Shown here piece by piece: positions 5,488 through 5,678 of a stretch of 5,678 bases of DNA. This DNA comes from Desulfamplus sp. (GTDB lineage Bacteria > Desulfobacterota > Desulfobacteria > Desulfobacterales > Desulfobacteraceae). A program made the translations under genes and the position numbers. The stretch covers positions 1-5,678 of the forward strand of contig JADGBP010000171.1 in the NCBI GenBank assembly GCA_015231395.1. Reading direction: 5' to 3'. The notes below the pieces were generated by a model. The model made no database searches. It saw only the letters and a list, made by a program, of their open reading frames with translations, and had not been told where the DNA came from. How positions within the stretch are numbered: the first letter of the stretch is position 1; the number at the start of each line of letters is the position of its first letter.

Positions 5488-5577
5488 TGTTACGCAGTGA
5501 ATACGGAAAATCAATGGTTCTGGCATTTTGATAACTACGTAAAGCCCTTATTTATCAAGGGTGGTGCGTAACATGAC
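5484..5577. mobile_element. 94-base MITE with 13-base inverted ends
   Basis: The left end GTGATGTTACGCA (5484-5496) and the reverse complement of the right end, GTCATGTTACGCA (5565-5577), match at 12 of 13, with the inner ten perfect. TTATTAA lies directly outside each end (5477-5483 and 5578-5584), as for a seven-base target duplication. An internal stem, CCCTT / AAGGG, is at 5545-5561. There is no ORF. The ends resemble short non-autonomous elements with TTACGCAC-type termini seen in cyanobacteria and some sulfur bacteria (recalled, not searched). The insertion truncates the gene X reading frame. Confidence 0.7.
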
Positions 5578-5616
5578 TTATTAACCAATACCCAACCTTT
5601 TGAAGGTGTATCAATT

Positions 5617-5678
5617 ATGAAAAAAATAATTTTCCCGTTAATACTATCAATATCTTTATTTGGTGCCTTGTTCTTCGG
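5617..5678 (+). CDS. Start of an exported or membrane protein, truncated by window end
   Basis: The ATG at 5617 is preceded by GAAGGTG (5602-5608) at a suitable distance. The visible residues are MKKIIFPLILSISLFGALFF: two lysines and then a hydrophobic stretch, as in a Sec signal peptide or signal anchor. No cysteine lipobox is seen before the window ends. It lies on the same strand as gene X and would follow it closely once the MITE is removed, so it was probably the next gene of the operon. The function cannot be told. Confidence 0.65.
   Translation, partial: MKKIIFPLILSISLFGALFF

Noticed and set aside
1..5678. CRISPR array, tRNA or rRNA genes
   Set aside because: No regularly spaced repeats, cloverleaf-like sequence or rRNA signature was seen on either strand.

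Overview
The window is AT-rich, Gram-negative-looking bacterial DNA from an accessory, visibly decaying region. It holds a tyrosine recombinase gene, a broken tellurite/stress-type terD gene, a run of membrane-protein genes, and several small mobile-element traces. The species cannot be fixed. Low GC, compact palindromic elements and Ter-type genes would suit large sulfur bacteria (Thiotrichales) or low-GC Desulfobacterota, but that is a guess.

Layout. Bases 1-163 (minus strand) are the start of a short tyrosine recombinase. The 449-base gap to terD carries two strong inverted repeats sharing an AACTAAC half-site; one has the 11-6-11 geometry of a recombinase core site. terD (613-1255) is split by a clean 67-base insertion bounded by GGTAAA; removing it restores a full-length 191-residue TerD. 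A MITE-like element (1276-1402) with 7-base direct repeats follows. Two overlapping genes come next: a six-helix glycine-rich membrane protein with a degenerate FHA-like tail (1444-2262) and a polytopic membrane protein (2253-3071). A 27-codon ORF overlaps by ATGA and runs into a GC-rich palindrome resembling an IS200/IS605 end.

From 3154 the sequence can be read as one small ancestral membrane-protein gene ('gene X', about 108 residues when reconstructed). Two single-base frameshifts, a 2-kb insertion and a MITE have broken it. The 2-kb insertion is flanked by a perfect 16-base direct repeat (3365-3380 and 5389-5404) and carries one intact, more GC-rich 624-codon gene for a membrane-anchored protein of unknown function. 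Its 3' side has an integron attC-like half-site. The MITE at 5484-5577 has 13-base inverted ends and 7-base direct repeats. A new gene with a signal-peptide-like start begins at 5617.

TerD, the FHA-like membrane protein, the polytopic protein and gene X lie on one strand with overlaps or short gaps. They look like one envelope or stress-response operon of the Ter type, now eroded by insertions. The 624-residue protein appears to be a later arrival. The most unusual points are the 16-base-repeat-bounded single-gene insertion, the recombinase-adjacent 11-6-11 palindrome, and two MITE or microinsertion events whose removal restores reading frames.
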